This document shows, piece after piece, positions 23,083-32,509 of a DNA stretch of 33,506 nt (its first letter is position 1; each line of letters begins with the position of its first letter). This stretch comes from Polyangiaceae bacterium (GTDB lineage: Bacteria; Myxococcota_A; Polyangia; Polyangiales; Polyangiaceae), in contig WQYX01000045.1 of the NCBI GenBank assembly GCA_009781005.1, positions 1 through 33,506 on the forward strand, given 5' to 3'. The notes under the pieces are model-generated. The model searched no databases and was not told the origin of the DNA. It saw only the letters and a program-made list of their open reading frames with translations. A program made the translations under genes and the position numbers.

Positions 23083-23873
23083 TTCTCTCCACTCCGTATG
23101 GCGTGCTGCTCACCGTTGCCTACGACGGGACGGACTTTGCGGGTTGGGCTTCGCAGAAGAACGCGCGCACCGTCGAGGACGCGCTTCGCGGCGCGATCCG
23201 CGCGCTCGATCCGCGCGCCGACGGACCTCGCGGTGCAAGTCGAACCGACGCGGGTGTCCATGCGCACGGACAGCTCGCTGCGTTCGACACGACTCTCCGC
23301 ATACCGGCGCGCGGTTGGGTCCTCGCGCTGAACCAGCACATGCCCGACGACGCATGCGTGCGCTCTGCACGAATGATCCATGCAGGATACAATCCGCGCT
23401 TCTCGAGCCGCATGAAACGCTATCGCTACTCGCTCGTCTTCGACAAAGTGCGCGATCCCCATCTTCGACACAGCCACTGGCGCATCGGCTACGAGATGGA
23501 CATGGATGCGATGGCGCGTGAGGCGGAGGCGATCGTCGGCACGCATGATTTCGCCGCGTTTCGTGCGGCGGGCGATGATCGACACACCACGACGCGTACC
23601 TTGAGGAGCGTGACGGTTGCGCGATCGCCGACGGACCGGCGTATGTGGAGCGTCACGTTCGAGGGCACTGCGTTCCTCTACAACATGGTGCGCATTCTCA
23701 CGGGCACGCTCGTCGACGTTGGGCGCGGACGCCTGCCTGCAGGCACGATCGTGCGTGCTCTTGCTGGCAAGGATCGCGCGCTCGCCGGACAGACGGCACC
23801 CGCGCACGGTCTCGTTCTAGAGCACATCGACGTCGATCTTCCCGAGCAGGACGCAGAGTCATGGCCGCCGTGA
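23079..23873 (+). CDS. truA: tRNA pseudouridine(38-40) synthase
   Basis: 264 residues from the ATG at 23079. The catalytic Asp57 lies in the conserved SRTDAGVHA motif, and AYDGTDFAGWASQKNARTVE and GTAFLYNMVRILTGTLVDVG are other signature stretches. TruA converts uridines 38-40 in the anticodon arm to pseudouridine. The start follows the rsmD stop with a four-base overlap; the TTG at 23064 is not needed. The 3' end overlaps the GNAT gene by 13 bases. Confidence 0.95.
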   Translation: MILSTPYGVLLTVAYDGTDFAGWASQKNARTVEDALRGAIRALDPRADGPRGASRTDAGVHAHGQLAAFDTTLRIPARGWVLALNQHMPDDACVRSARMIHAGYNPRFSSRMKRYRYSLVFDKVRDPHLRHSHWRIGYEMDMDAMAREAEAIVGTHDFAAFRAAGDDRHTTTRTLRSVTVARSPTDRRMWSVTFEGTAFLYNMVRILTGTLVDVGRGRLPAGTIVRALAGKDRALAGQTAPAHGLVLEHIDVDLPEQDAESWPP

Positions 23874-24895
23874 GCAAGTTCGGAGACGTCGTCGTGCGCG
23901 CGGCCGATCCGAGCGAGGGGCGGGCCGTCGCGAGGCTGTGGCGCGAGCTGTGGGACGTGCACGAAGGTTGGGGCGGTTACGTCGGAACGCGCGATCCGCG
24001 CGTCTACGACGAGCTCGCCGAGCGCCTCTCGGCCGACGCACGCGTCCGCTCCGGGCGCCCCGTGCTCGGTCGTCACGTGCATCTCGTCGCAGAGACGGCG
24101 GGCTCGGTGACGGGGCAGGTCGAAGGGTGGTTCGACCGGCACGGTGTCGACGAGACCACGCCGTACACGTGCGAGGTCCGCTCGCTCATCGTCTCGTCGC
24201 GGGCTCGCGCGCGCGGAGCTGGGCGCGCGTTGCTCCAAGAACTTGGCCGTATCGCTCGTCAGATGAGTCACGGCCATTCCGTGGTGATGGCCGCCGAGGT
24301 CCTCGAACGCAATCCGGCGCAAACCTTTTACGCGAAGGTTGGCTACGTACCCGTCTCGTGGACCGCGCGCATGGAGACCGGGGGTGCGTTCGAGTCGTTG
24401 CCCGGTCCGTACGTCGCACGTCGGGCCTTGCCCGCCGACGCGCTCGCGATCGCCATGCTCGATCCAACGCTCGCGGCCCGTCGCAGGGGGCAGGGTGACA
24501 TGCGTTTCGATCGCCCGCGCGCCGTCGATGCAACGTTCGTGGGCGCGCTTGCATCGCACATTGCTCGTCCGCACGGCGCGCACGACCAATTCGAAGTCGT
24601 CGTCGTGGACGCGAAAATGGTCGTGCGCGCCAACGCGAGTCTCGCGGTGATGACACTCGATCCGCCGTTCGTGGTGGCGCGGCGAGCCTTGCTCGGACGC
24701 TTCGCGCTCGATCCCGCGCTCAATCCCTTCTTGCTCGTTTTGCCTTTGGTGCGATTCGCGCAGCGCATGGCGTACGCAAGTGGAGCTGCGACGCTGGAGT
24801 TGACCGATCTCGATCCGCCGGGTGGTCCGTTGCATGAGGCCGTGCGTCTTGCCGGCGGTGCGCCGTGGTCTCGCATCGTCGAACGCTACCCGTGA
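23861..24895 (+). CDS. GNAT-family N-acetyltransferase
   Basis: 344 residues from the ATG at 23861, which overlaps truA. A GNAT domain spans ~10-170: VVVRAADPSEGRAVARLWREL begins it, then RSLIVSSRARARGAGRALLQELGRIAR, the R/Q-X2-G-X-G/A acetyl-CoA loop, and FYAKVGYVPVS, a typical beta-5/6 segment. Residues ~180-344 form a second part with no clear acetyl-CoA loop (MRFDRPRAVDATFVGALASH); it may be a degenerate domain or a partner. The substrate is unknown. It completes a three-gene overlapping operon with rsmD and truA, so an RNA- or ribosome-related target is possible but unproven. Confidence 0.85.
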   Translation: MAAVSKFGDVVVRAADPSEGRAVARLWRELWDVHEGWGGYVGTRDPRVYDELAERLSADARVRSGRPVLGRHVHLVAETAGSVTGQVEGWFDRHGVDETTPYTCEVRSLIVSSRARARGAGRALLQELGRIARQMSHGHSVVMAAEVLERNPAQTFYAKVGYVPVSWTARMETGGAFESLPGPYVARRALPADALAIAMLDPTLAARRRGQGDMRFDRPRAVDATFVGALASHIARPHGAHDQFEVVVVDAKMVVRANASLAVMTLDPPFVVARRALLGRFALDPALNPFLLVLPLVRFAQRMAYASGAATLELTDLDPPGGPLHEAVRLAGGAPWSRIVERYP

Positions 24896-24917
24896 CGGAC
24901 GGGAGACTGTCCGCAAC

Positions 24918-24947
24918 TTGGCAATGCGACGTAGAGCCGAGTAGGCT
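24918..24947 (+). promoter_or_regulatory. Candidate promoter of the HtrA gene
   Basis: TTGGCA at 24918-24923 (five of six consensus positions), an 18-base spacer and TAGGCT at 24942-24947, about 38 bases before the chosen ATG. It begins 23 bases after the GNAT stop, so htrA probably has its own start rather than read-through alone. Confidence 0.5.
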
Positions 24948-24984
24948 TTCCCGCAGTTTGTGTTTCATGTCTTTGGGAGGCGTC

Positions 24985-26415
24985 ATGGTTGGTCGCGTTT
25001 CGGCTGTCCGGTCCGCATTCGTCTTCGCGTTCGCGTTGTCGTCTGCCGTCGTAGCATCGGTACCATCCTCGGCGTTCGCCGAGCCATCTCCCGCCGCCGC
25101 TCCGGCGCCTGCGCCGCCGCAGCACGCGACCGTTGCTCCGGGCGCCGTTGCCGAAGCACGCAGGCTCTCGGATGCATTCGTTGCCGCTGCCGAGCGCGTG
25201 AGTCCGAGCGTCGTGCAGATCGACATCACCGCGCGCGATGAACAGGACCAGCTCCTTCGCTTGTTCGGCCGCAACCCAGATTCGCCCATCGCACGCGGCA
25301 CGGGCTCGGGCGTCGTCTTCTCGTCGGACGGCGCGATCCTTACGAACAACCACGTCATCGATCACTCGCTCACCATCAGCGTGCGCTTGCGTGACGGTCG
25401 CGTCTTTCCCGCCAAACTCCTCGGCCGCGATCCCGGCACGGATCTCGCCGTGATCAAGATCGACGCGACGGGTCTCGTTGCCGCAAAGTTTGCCGACTCC
25501 GACGGCGCGCGCGTCGGCGAGTGGACCGTCGCCATCGGCTCGCCCTTTGGTCTCGGTTACACGGTCACGACGGGCGTGCTCAGCGCAAAGGGTCGCGGCG
25601 CTCTCGGTATGAACTTGATTGAGGACTACCTCCAGACCGACGCGAGCATCAACCCCGGCAACTCCGGCGGCCCGCTCTGCGATCTCAATGGCAGCGTGAT
25701 CGGCATCAACACCATGATTGTCGGACACGGCACCGGCATCGGCTTCGCGGTTCCATCGAACCTCGCGCGCCGCGTGGCCGATCAACTCATCAAAACCGGA
25801 CGCGTGCAACGTGCATGGATCGGCGTGGGTGTGCAGGATCTGTCGCCGGAGCTCGCCGCAGCCTTGAAGGTCGACCCGCGTGTCGGCGTGCTCGTCAACT
25901 CGGTGGCCGATAACGGTCCTGCGAAAAAGGCGAACCTCAAGCCGGGAGACATCATTGCGAGCGTGGGCGGCAAAAAAGTGATCGACACGCGCGAACTCAT
26001 TCGCGAGACGATCGCCCACGAGGTTGGGCAGACCGTCGTTCTCGAGATCCTCCGCAACGGCAAGCGCTACGGAACGTCGGCGGTCCTCGGTGCGAAACCC
26101 GAACCCGCGGTGCCGCCGCTTCCCGTCCAACAGCAAGGCGTGCCACAAGCGGGCCTCGGTCTCAACGTTCGCGACCTCACCGCGGAGCAAGCCTCGCAGG
26201 TCGGGCTCACTGGCAAGACGTTGCCCGTCGTCACGACGATTAACCCTGGCTCACCGGCCGATCGTGCGGGCCTCAAGCCGGGTGACATCATCATCGAGGC
26301 CGACGGTATTTCGGAGCCGAACTCCGCGCAGCTCGTGAAGGCGGCAGAGGACGGACAACTCTTACTCTTGGTTCGCCGTCGCGATCAGAGCTTTTATGCG
26401 ACGATGAAAAAATAG
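24985..26415 (+). CDS. HtrA/DegP-type periplasmic serine protease with two PDZ domains
   Basis: The ATG at 24985-24987 follows a GGGAGG ribosome site; the ATG at 24967 is weaker. The 476-residue product has a signal peptide (VFAFALSSAVVASVPSSAFA) and then a Pro/Ala linker. The trypsin-like domain has the full triad: His123 (NNHVID), Asp153 (GTDLAVIKID) and Ser227 (PGNSGGP). PDZ1 is at ~275-370 and PDZ2 at ~380-470, the latter with SPADRAGLKPGDIIIEADG. HtrA proteases degrade or hold misfolded envelope proteins. Its TAG stop lies within the ribosome-site run of the next gene (TAGGAGACC). Confidence 0.94.
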   Translation: MVGRVSAVRSAFVFAFALSSAVVASVPSSAFAEPSPAAAPAPAPPQHATVAPGAVAEARRLSDAFVAAAERVSPSVVQIDITARDEQDQLLRLFGRNPDSPIARGTGSGVVFSSDGAILTNNHVIDHSLTISVRLRDGRVFPAKLLGRDPGTDLAVIKIDATGLVAAKFADSDGARVGEWTVAIGSPFGLGYTVTTGVLSAKGRGALGMNLIEDYLQTDASINPGNSGGPLCDLNGSVIGINTMIVGHGTGIGFAVPSNLARRVADQLIKTGRVQRAWIGVGVQDLSPELAAALKVDPRVGVLVNSVADNGPAKKANLKPGDIIASVGGKKVIDTRELIRETIAHEVGQTVVLEILRNGKRYGTSAVLGAKPEPAVPPLPVQQQGVPQAGLGLNVRDLTAEQASQVGLTGKTLPVVTTINPGSPADRAGLKPGDIIIEADGISEPNSAQLVKAAEDGQLLLLVRRRDQSFYATMKK

Positions 26416-26423
26416 GAGACCTT

Positions 26424-27560
26424 ATGATCGATATCCGACAGACGCCGATGGGTGGTGAACTCCGCGATTTTTTGAATGTCGTGGATCTGATTTATAAAGA
26501 CGATCCCCGTTACATCCGCCCGCTCGACATGGACGTTGGCGACCGGCTCAATCCAAAGAAAAATCCATTCTTCGAGCACGGTGAAGGCACCATCTTTACC
26601 GCGCACAAGGACGGCCGGTGCGTTGGGCGCGTCACGGCGCAGATCGACCGCGAGCATCAGGACAGATACAAGGACCACGCCGGTTTCTTCGGTTTTTTCG
26701 ACACCATCGACGATGAGCAGGTTGCCCGTGAGCTTCTCGAGGCGGCAGAAAACTGGCTTCGCGACCGTGGAAGGAAGCGCATTCGCGGCCCCATCTCACT
26801 CAATATCAACGAGGAACTTGGCTGTCTCGTGGAGGGCTTCGAATCGCCACCGGTTTTGATGAATCCGCATCACCGGCCTTATCAAGGTGGCCTGATTGAA
26901 AAGGCCGGTTATGGCAAAGCGAAGGATTTTTTTGGCTGGCGCTACGAGATTGGCGAGCCGAATGCCCGCGTGCGCAAGGCCATGCAAGAGATCGAGGCAA
27001 TGCCGGAGATCGTCGTGAGGCCGTTCTCGAAGAAAACGCTGGCGGGCGACGTAAAAATTGCCCTCGAAGTGTTCAATGATGCTTGGAACGAAAACTGGGG
27101 CTTCGTTCCCATGACGAAAAAGGAGGCAGACAAGATGGCCTCCGATCTCAAAATGTTTTTGGTGCCGGAAATCACGAAGATCGTGCTCATTGACGGCCAA
27201 CCCGCCGCGATTGCAATTGCGTTGCCGAATGTCAATGAACTCATTGGAGACTTGGGAGGCAAGCTCTTTCCATTCGGCATCGCGAAGCTCCTATGGCGTC
27301 TGAAGGTCGAGGGCGCAAAGAGCGGGCGACTCATCATTCTTGGCATCAAGAAAAAGTTTCGAACGCAGCGAAAATACGCCGGACTTTCGCTCTATTTGTA
27401 TGGCGCCATGAACAATGGCGGCAAAGCGGTCGGCATGACCTGGGGCGAACTTGGCTGGACGCTCGAGGACAACGCGGCGGTCAACACGGGTATCAAGATG
27501 GTGGGCGCGAAGAAGTACAAGACATACCGCGTCTACGAAAAAGCACTCATCAAGGAATGA
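26424..27560 (+). CDS. GNAT-fold acyltransferase, YghO-like
   Basis: 378 residues from an ATG with GGAGA seven to eight bases upstream, eight bases after the htrA stop. The sequence DDPRYIRPLDMDVGDRLNPKKNPFFEHGEG, GRCVGRVTAQIDREH and GPISLNINEELGCLVEGFESPPVLMNPHH belongs to a conserved family of GNAT-like proteins related to E. coli YghO, sometimes annotated as acyl-CoA N-acyltransferase or, misleadingly, dATP pyrophosphohydrolase. The fold is probably a tandem GNAT. The substrate is not established; lipid or cell-surface acylation has been suggested for such proteins. No membrane segment or signal peptide is present. It could share the htrA transcript. Confidence 0.75.
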   Translation: MIDIRQTPMGGELRDFLNVVDLIYKDDPRYIRPLDMDVGDRLNPKKNPFFEHGEGTIFTAHKDGRCVGRVTAQIDREHQDRYKDHAGFFGFFDTIDDEQVARELLEAAENWLRDRGRKRIRGPISLNINEELGCLVEGFESPPVLMNPHHRPYQGGLIEKAGYGKAKDFFGWRYEIGEPNARVRKAMQEIEAMPEIVVRPFSKKTLAGDVKIALEVFNDAWNENWGFVPMTKKEADKMASDLKMFLVPEITKIVLIDGQPAAIAIALPNVNELIGDLGGKLFPFGIAKLLWRLKVEGAKSGRLIILGIKKKFRTQRKYAGLSLYLYGAMNNGGKAVGMTWGELGWTLEDNAAVNTGIKMVGAKKYKTYRVYEKALIKE

Positions 27561-27601
27561 CACTTCAATTTGCGAGGTAATTCTGGCAATAGGCTGGCCG
27601 C

Positions 27602-28585
27602 ATGAAGGTCCTCGTTACTGGAGGCAGCGGTTTTCTGGGTAGCCACGTGGCCGAGCAACTCGTCCATGCTGGTCACACCGTGCGCGCGCTCGTCCGAAAG
27701 AGTTCGAATCGCAAGTTCCTCAACACTCTCTCGGGTGTCGAATTCGCAGAAGGGAGCGTCGAGAATCGAGCGAGCGTCGACGAAGCCATGAGGGGCGTCG
27801 ACGCCGTCGTGCACTCTGCCGGTCTCGTCAAGGCGCGCAACGCATCCGAGTTCTTCGAGTGCAATACGCAAGGCACGACGAACCTGCTCGAGGCGGCGAT
27901 CGCACATGCGCCGAACATGAAGCGCTTCGTTCATGTCTCGAGCCTCGAGGCGTGCGGCCCGTCGTTCGATGGATTGCCCGTTTCACGCGATCAAGAGCGA
28001 CCCGTCACGACGTACGGTCGCTCCAAGCTCGCCGCCGAGAAGGAATGCGCGCGCCGCAAGGACAAGCTCCCGGTCGTGATCGTCCGCCCTGCGGCCATCT
28101 ACGGTCCGCGAGACGTCGAGATCCTCGAGGCGTTCCGGGCGGTGCGCCGCCGTCAGTACCCGGTGATCGGCGACGGGAAGATGCTTGCATGTTACATATA
28201 TGGTCCCGACTGCGCGAGCGCGTGCATCAAGGCAATCGACGCCGACGTTGCGAGCGGGAGCATCTACTTCGCGGACGACGGACAGCCCGTGACGATGGCG
28301 CGCGCCATGGGTGAGATCCTGCCTGCCGCCCTCGGCAGAAAGCCGCTCTTGCGGTTCGGCGTTCCGCTCTCGGTGCTCAAGCTCGCGTCGCTCGGCGTCG
28401 AAGCGTACGGTAGGTTTGCCGGCAAGGCTGTGATGCTCACGCGGGAAAAAGTGGCGATGCTCAGCCACCATTGGGTGTGCGAGAGTGGCGTGACGCACGC
28501 CGATTTGAAGTGGAAGCCCGAAGTGACTTTTGAAGAAGGCGTGCGCTTAACCGCGAAGTGGTACGAAGACCACGGCTGGTTGTAG
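27602..28585 (+). CDS. NAD-dependent epimerase/dehydratase (extended SDR)
   Basis: 327 residues. The Rossmann glycine motif is TGGSGFLGSH at 6-15, and the catalytic Tyr138 and Lys142 lie in YGRSKLAAEK, with Ser113-114 nearby (HVSSLEAC). VVHSAGLV and PAAIYGPRD are also standard SDR features. It is thus an active-looking extended short-chain dehydrogenase acting on a nucleotide sugar, sterol-type or similar substrate; the sequence does not say which. A TAGGCT box six bases before the ATG may be its -10, suggesting a leaderless transcript, but no good -35 is in place. Confidence 0.88.
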   Translation: MKVLVTGGSGFLGSHVAEQLVHAGHTVRALVRKSSNRKFLNTLSGVEFAEGSVENRASVDEAMRGVDAVVHSAGLVKARNASEFFECNTQGTTNLLEAAIAHAPNMKRFVHVSSLEACGPSFDGLPVSRDQERPVTTYGRSKLAAEKECARRKDKLPVVIVRPAAIYGPRDVEILEAFRAVRRRQYPVIGDGKMLACYIYGPDCASACIKAIDADVASGSIYFADDGQPVTMARAMGEILPAALGRKPLLRFGVPLSVLKLASLGVEAYGRFAGKAVMLTREKVAMLSHHWVCESGVTHADLKWKPEVTFEEGVRLTAKWYEDHGWL

Positions 28586-28608
28586 GGGTCTGCGCTGCGG
28601 ATGAGAGG

Positions 28609-28647
28609 TTCGTTTCGACCCCTCGCTTGTCGTAGGGTCGAAACGAA
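28609..28647 (+). terminator. Perfect 13-bp stem-loop between the epimerase gene and secA
   Basis: TTCGTTTCGACCC at 28609-28621 pairs perfectly with 28635-28647 across a 13-base loop. It starts 24 bases after the epimerase stop and ends 98 bases before the secA ATG. There is no T-run after it on either strand, so it is not a classical rho-independent terminator. It may stop or stabilise the upstream transcript, or shape the secA leader. Confidence 0.5.
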
Positions 28648-28745
28648 ACGGTCGACTCCACAGTGTCCGGGTACTAGGTTGACGGCCCCGAAGCTTTTGG
28701 GTTTTACGGCCGCCAGAAGGCCACGAAAGGTTCACTCGTTTCATC

Positions 28746-31700
28746 ATGCTGACGTGGGCACTCAAGAAGATCCTTGGCACTTCGCACGAGCGTGAGGTCA
28801 AGAAGCTCAAGCCGCTTGTCGACGAGATCAACAAACTTGAGCCGGCGATGCAAAAGCTCGACGCGCACGCGCTCAAAGCGAAGACCGCGGAGTTGAAACA
28901 GAAACTCGACAACGGCGCGTCGCTCGACGACATCCTTGTCGAGGCTTTCGCGGTGTGCCGTGAAGCCGGAAAACGTGCACTTCGCATGCGTCACTACGAC
29001 GTGCAGCTCATCGGCGGCATGGTTCTGCATAAAGGCATGATCGCCGAGATGCGCACGGGTGAGGGCAAGACGCTCGTGGCCACGCTCGCGTGCTACCTCA
29101 ACGCGCTCGAAGGCAAGGGCGTTCACGTCGTCACCGTGAACGATTACCTGGCGCGGCGCGATGCGGAGTGGATGGGCAAGCTTTACGGCTACCTCGGGCT
29201 CGAAACCGGCGTCGTCGTCAACCAGCAGGGTGACCGGGAAAAGCGCGAAGCCTACAAAGCCGACATCACCTACGGTCAGAACAACGAATTCGGATTCGAC
29301 TACCTGCGCGACAACATGAAATTCAGCGCGCTCGAGTACGCACAGCGGCCGCTGAATTATGCGATTGTCGACGAAGTCGACTCCATTCTCATCGACGAGG
29401 CGCGCACCCCGCTCATCATCAGCGGTCAGGCCGAAGCATCGAGCCAGAAGTACAAGACCATCGACGAGTGCATTCCGCGCCTCCGCAAAGACGAGCACTT
29501 CGTCGTCGATGAGAAAGCGCACTCCGTGTCGCTCACGGACGAAGGTGTCGAGACGGCCCAGAAGCTCCTCGGCATTTCGAATCTTTATGATCCCGTCAAT
29601 CTCGAATCGCTCCATATTCTCAATCAGTGTTTGAAAGCGCACACGCTCTTCAAGCGTGACGTCAATTACCTCGTTGCCGACGACGGCAAGGTTCTTATCG
29701 TCGACGAGTTTACCGGACGCGTTCTTCCGGGGCGGCGCTGGTCGGATGGCCTGCATCAGGCCGTGGAAGCCAAAGAGCACGTGCCCATTCAGGAAGAGAC
29801 TCGGACGATGGCGACCATCACGTTCCAGAATCTTTTCCGTCTTTATAAAAAGCTCGCGGGAATGACGGGAACGGCGGATACCGAAGCCGAAGAATTTCAC
29901 AAGACCTACAAGCTCACCGTCGTCCAAATCCCGACGAATCGACCTATTCAACGTACGGACCTCGAAGATCTCGTGTACAAAACCGAGCGCGAGAAGTTCA
30001 CGGCCGTCGTTGGCGAGATCCTCGAAGCGCACGAGCGAGGCCGCCCCGTTCTCGTCGGCACGACGAGCGTGGAGAAGAGCACCGCCATCGCGAAGATTCT
30101 AAAGAAGAAGGGCATTGCGCACGCCGTCCTCAATGCCAAGCAGCACGAAAAAGAGGCGTACGTCGTCGCGCAAGCGGGCCGTAAGGGCGCCATTACCGTG
30201 TCTACGAACATGGCCGGTCGCGGCACGGACATCATTCTTGGCGGGAATGCCGAAATGCTCGCGAAGCTCGAATTCAAAGAGCAAGGACGCGATTCCGATA
30301 GCGAAAAAGAGGATTTCGACGAGCTCGTATTGAAGTACGAAGAGACGTGCAGACGCGAGGGCGATGACGTACGCGAGGCCGGCGGCCTGCACATCGTTGG
30401 TACCGAACGCCACGAGTCACGCCGCATCGACAACCAGCTTCGCGGGCGCGCGGGGCGCCAGGGAGATCCTGGCTCGAGTCGCTTTTACCTGTCGCTCGAA
30501 GACGATCTCATGCGCATCTTCGGGGGCGATCGAGTGAAATCGCTCATGGAGCGTATGGGCTTGCCCGACGACGAGCCCATCGAGCACCCGTGGGTCACCA
30601 AAAGCATTCAAGACGCGCAGCGCAAGGTGGAAGCGCGCAACTTCGATATTCGCAAGAATCTGCTCGAGTATGACGACGTCATGAACGAGCAGCGCAAAAC
30701 GGTTTACAAAATCCGTCAGCAGCTTTTGCTCGGTATTTACACGCCGGAAATTCTTGACGAGGATGGCAAGCCGACAGGCACGATACGCAAGATCGCCGTG
30801 CTTCCACGTCTCTCTGACGAGGTCGTGCCGGGCGTTACCGACCTCGTGCTCCACTTTGGCACCCGCGATCGTGGCCGCCCGGACGCGAAGCGCCCCCTCA
30901 CGATTCTGGATGTCGAAGAGATCTTCGACATGGAGGCGCTGCGGAACGAGGTTTATAATATTTGGGGTGTTCGCTACGACTTCAAAGAAGGTGACCATAA
31001 GAAGCCCGGAGATGTCCTCCAGCATCTGGTCAAGATCGTGGCACTCGGACTCACCGAGCAGCGCGAGCGTTTGCTCGATCTCGTGGACCAAATCATCTCG
31101 GCCGTCGTTGAAGAGAGCTGTCCGCCGAACAAACAGCCCGATGATTGGGATTGGAAGGGAATTCGCTCGGCGTTCGTGGAGCACTTCGGCGAAAAACCCG
31201 TAGACTACGAGCAACTGCACGACGCGCAGGATCTCGCCCATACGCTTTATTCGCAGGCGTTCGCCATTGTCGAAGCAAAAGAGCAGGAGATGGGCGCGGA
31301 GCTGTGGCTCCGCATCTTCCGCCATTATTATCTCGAGGAAATCGACAAACAGTGGGTTGAGCACCTCACGAATATGGAGCACTTGCGCGACGGCATTGGC
31401 TTGCGCGGTTATGGCCAGCGCGATCCGAAGCAGGAGTACAAGAAAGAAGGTTATGACATTTTCGTGAATATGATGGCGACGACGAGCTCCAACGTGATCA
31501 CGAAACTCATGGCGGTGCGCGTCCAGAGGGAAGGGGACGTCGAACGACTCGAGCGCGAAGATGCGGCGCGGCACGAGGCCACTGCGCGATCGATGCAGCT
31601 TCGCCACGGCTCAGATGTCGCCGAGGGCGAAGAGCCGCAGGCGCCCGCGGGAACCGCGCGTCGTGCGCGGGCGGTTCAGCCCATACGTCGTGAGGCACCG

Positions 31701-31799
31701 AAGATTGGCCGCAATGATCTCTGTCCGTGTGGCAGCGGCGAGAAATTCAAGAAGTGCCATGGTGCGGCACTCGAGGACGAGGGCAGCAACCAAGCTTGA
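28746..31799 (+). CDS. secA: Preprotein translocase ATPase SecA
   Basis: SecA drives secretory proteins through SecYEG at the inner membrane. The 1017-residue product has Walker A GEGKT at 105-109, [15 protein letters not shown] in the first ATPase half, [12 protein letters not shown] in the second (NBD2), and the C-terminal SEC-C zinc motif [13 protein letters not shown] at 993-1005, used with SecB. It is about 100 residues longer than the E. coli protein; much of the extra length lies in the region ~665-790, where [18 protein letters not shown] and [19 protein letters not shown] interrupt the usual helical wing/scaffold region. A 13-bp fragment of repeat family B overlaps the TGA. The chromosomal copy appears functional. 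Confidence 0.97.
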   Translation: MLTWALKKILGTSHEREVKKLKPLVDEINKLEPAMQKLDAHALKAKTAELKQKLDNGASLDDILVEAFAVCREAGKRALRMRHYDVQLIGGMVLHKGMIAEMRTGEGKTLVATLACYLNALEGKGVHVVTVNDYLARRDAEWMGKLYGYLGLETGVVVNQQGDREKREAYKADITYGQNNEFGFDYLRDNMKFSALEYAQRPLNYAIVDEVDSILIDEARTPLIISGQAEASSQKYKTIDECIPRLRKDEHFVVDEKAHSVSLTDEGVETAQKLLGISNLYDPVNLESLHILNQCLKAHTLFKRDVNYLVADDGKVLIVDEFTGRVLPGRRWSDGLHQAVEAKEHVPIQEETRTMATITFQNLFRLYKKLAGMTGTADTEAEEFHKTYKLTVVQIPTNRPIQRTDLEDLVYKTEREKFTAVVGEILEAHERGRPVLVGTTSVEKSTAIAKILKKKGIAHAVLNAKQHEKEAYVVAQAGRKGAITVSTNMAGRGTDIILGGNAEMLAKLEFKEQGRDSDSEKEDFDELVLKYEETCRREGDDVREAGGLHIVGTERHESRRIDNQLRGRAGRQGDPGSSRFYLSLEDDLMRIFGGDRVKSLMERMGLPDDEPIEHPWVTKSIQDAQRKVEARNFDIRKNLLEYDDVMNEQRKTVYKIRQQLLLGIYTPEILDEDGKPTGTIRKIAVLPRLSDEVVPGVTDLVLHFGTRDRGRPDAKRPLTILDVEEIFDMEALRNEVYNIWGVRYDFKEGDHKKPGDVLQHLVKIVALGLTEQRERLLDLVDQIISAVVEESCPPNKQPDDWDWKGIRSAFVEHFGEKPVDYEQLHDAQDLAHTLYSQAFAIVEAKEQEMGAELWLRIFRHYYLEEIDKQWVEHLTNMEHLRDGIGLRGYGQRDPKQEYKKEGYDIFVNMMATTSSNVITKLMAVRVQREGDVERLEREDAARHEATARSMQLRHGSDVAEGEEPQAPAGTARRARAVQPIRREAPKIGRNDLCPCGSGEKFKKCHGAALEDEGSNQA

Positions 31800-31807
31800 A
31801 AGCGGTC
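31795..31807. repeat. Fragment of repeat family B at the secA stop codon
   Basis: CTTGAAAGCGGTC, 13 bases, is identical to the outer part of a family B arm (21199-21211, opposite strand). The TGA of secA lies inside it (31797-31799). A second arm is not visible downstream. With only 13 bases, chance is not excluded, but the position at a stop codon repeats the pattern seen at 21199 and 21320. Confidence 0.4.
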
Positions 31808-31850
31808 TAGCTTCGGTTCGCTCGCGGTGGCTTGTGAATGGCTGGCATTT

Positions 31851-31879
31851 TTGCCTTCGATCAGGCCTGGCGCTAGGGT
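31851..31879 (+). promoter_or_regulatory. Candidate promoter with leaderless start for the lipoprotein at 31886
   Basis: TTGCCT at 31851-31856, an exact 17-base spacer and TAGGGT at 31874-31879. The ATG follows after six bases, so the first transcribed base would be at or next to the start codon. The only Shine-Dalgarno-like bases upstream (AGGG) are part of the -10 box. Confidence 0.55.
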
Positions 31880-31885
31880 TGCCTG

Positions 31886-32485
31886 ATGCATCGTCGCGTT
31901 TTTGTTGTTGCCGCCGCCGGTGCGCTTGCTCTTGCCTGCTCGACCACTCCGGATCGGCCGCCGCCCGCGGGCGATGGTGAGGTGACGCCGGGATCGGCCG
32001 CTGGTTCCTCCCCTGGAAATTCTGGCTCGAGTACGTCACCCGGCACCGACGCCTGCAACGACTTGGCGGTTGCGGGTAATGTCGTTACCGCCGCCGAAAT
32101 TCCGGGAGATATGCCACCGAGTGCGGGCGGAACCATCGTGAGCGGCATTTATAATCTCACGGCCGTTGATATCTATGTGGGTGTGAGTGGTGGCGGATTC
32201 GCACCCCCAGATACACTGCAATCCACTATTTCTGTCTCCCAGGAGACTTCTGCACCCCAGGGAACGATCCAGCAGGTGCTCATCACCGGTGCCAATTCCG
32301 CCACTCCCTCGCAAACGCAGACCACGCTGGATTACACGATAGCGGCATCAGGCACGGCGATTTTCGTTACGGTGGCCTGCCCAGATGACGGCCAGACGTA
32401 CACGCAGGGATACACGGCAACGGAGACAACGCTGATGTTGAGTGATCCGACGACGAACGAAGTCTTCACTTACACACTGCAATGA
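31886..32485 (+). CDS. Lipoprotein of unknown function
   Basis: 199 residues with a lipobox (ALALAC, Cys18), then a disordered Pro/Gly/Ser linker to ~52 (GDGEVTPGSAAGSSPGNSG), and a beta-rich domain of ~145 residues (IVSGIYNLTAVDIYVG, TLQSTISVSQETSA, ATETTLMLSDPTTNE). The domain has two Cys (CNDL and VACP), possibly a disulfide. I do not recognise a named family, but the plan (lipid anchor, flexible linker, beta domain) is typical of surface lipoproteins in this group. It lies 86 bases after secA. Confidence 0.78.
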   Translation: MHRRVFVVAAAGALALACSTTPDRPPPAGDGEVTPGSAAGSSPGNSGSSTSPGTDACNDLAVAGNVVTAAEIPGDMPPSAGGTIVSGIYNLTAVDIYVGVSGGGFAPPDTLQSTISVSQETSAPQGTIQQVLITGANSATPSQTQTTLDYTIAASGTAIFVTVACPDDGQTYTQGYTATETTLMLSDPTTNEVFTYTLQ

Positions 32486-32499
32486 AGCAGGAGTATAGT
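32471..32499 (+). promoter_or_regulatory. Candidate promoter of the last lipoprotein gene
   Basis: TACACA at 32471-32476, a 17-base spacer and TATAGT at 32494-32499, ten bases before the ATG at 32510. It overlaps the end of the previous gene. If this promoter is used, the GTG at 32498 cannot be the start, and the ATG would have a leader of only a few bases. Confidence 0.4.
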
Positions 32500-32509
32500 G
32501 CGCACCGCT

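Noticed and set aside
23678-24916. Minus-strand frame opposite the GNAT gene
   Set aside because: The composition is charged and repetitive with no motif, and the plus strand has a GNAT acetyl-CoA loop and operon overlap.
28704-30032. Minus-strand frame of about 442 codons opposite the secA start
   Set aside because: A shadow of SecA, which is recognised with confidence.
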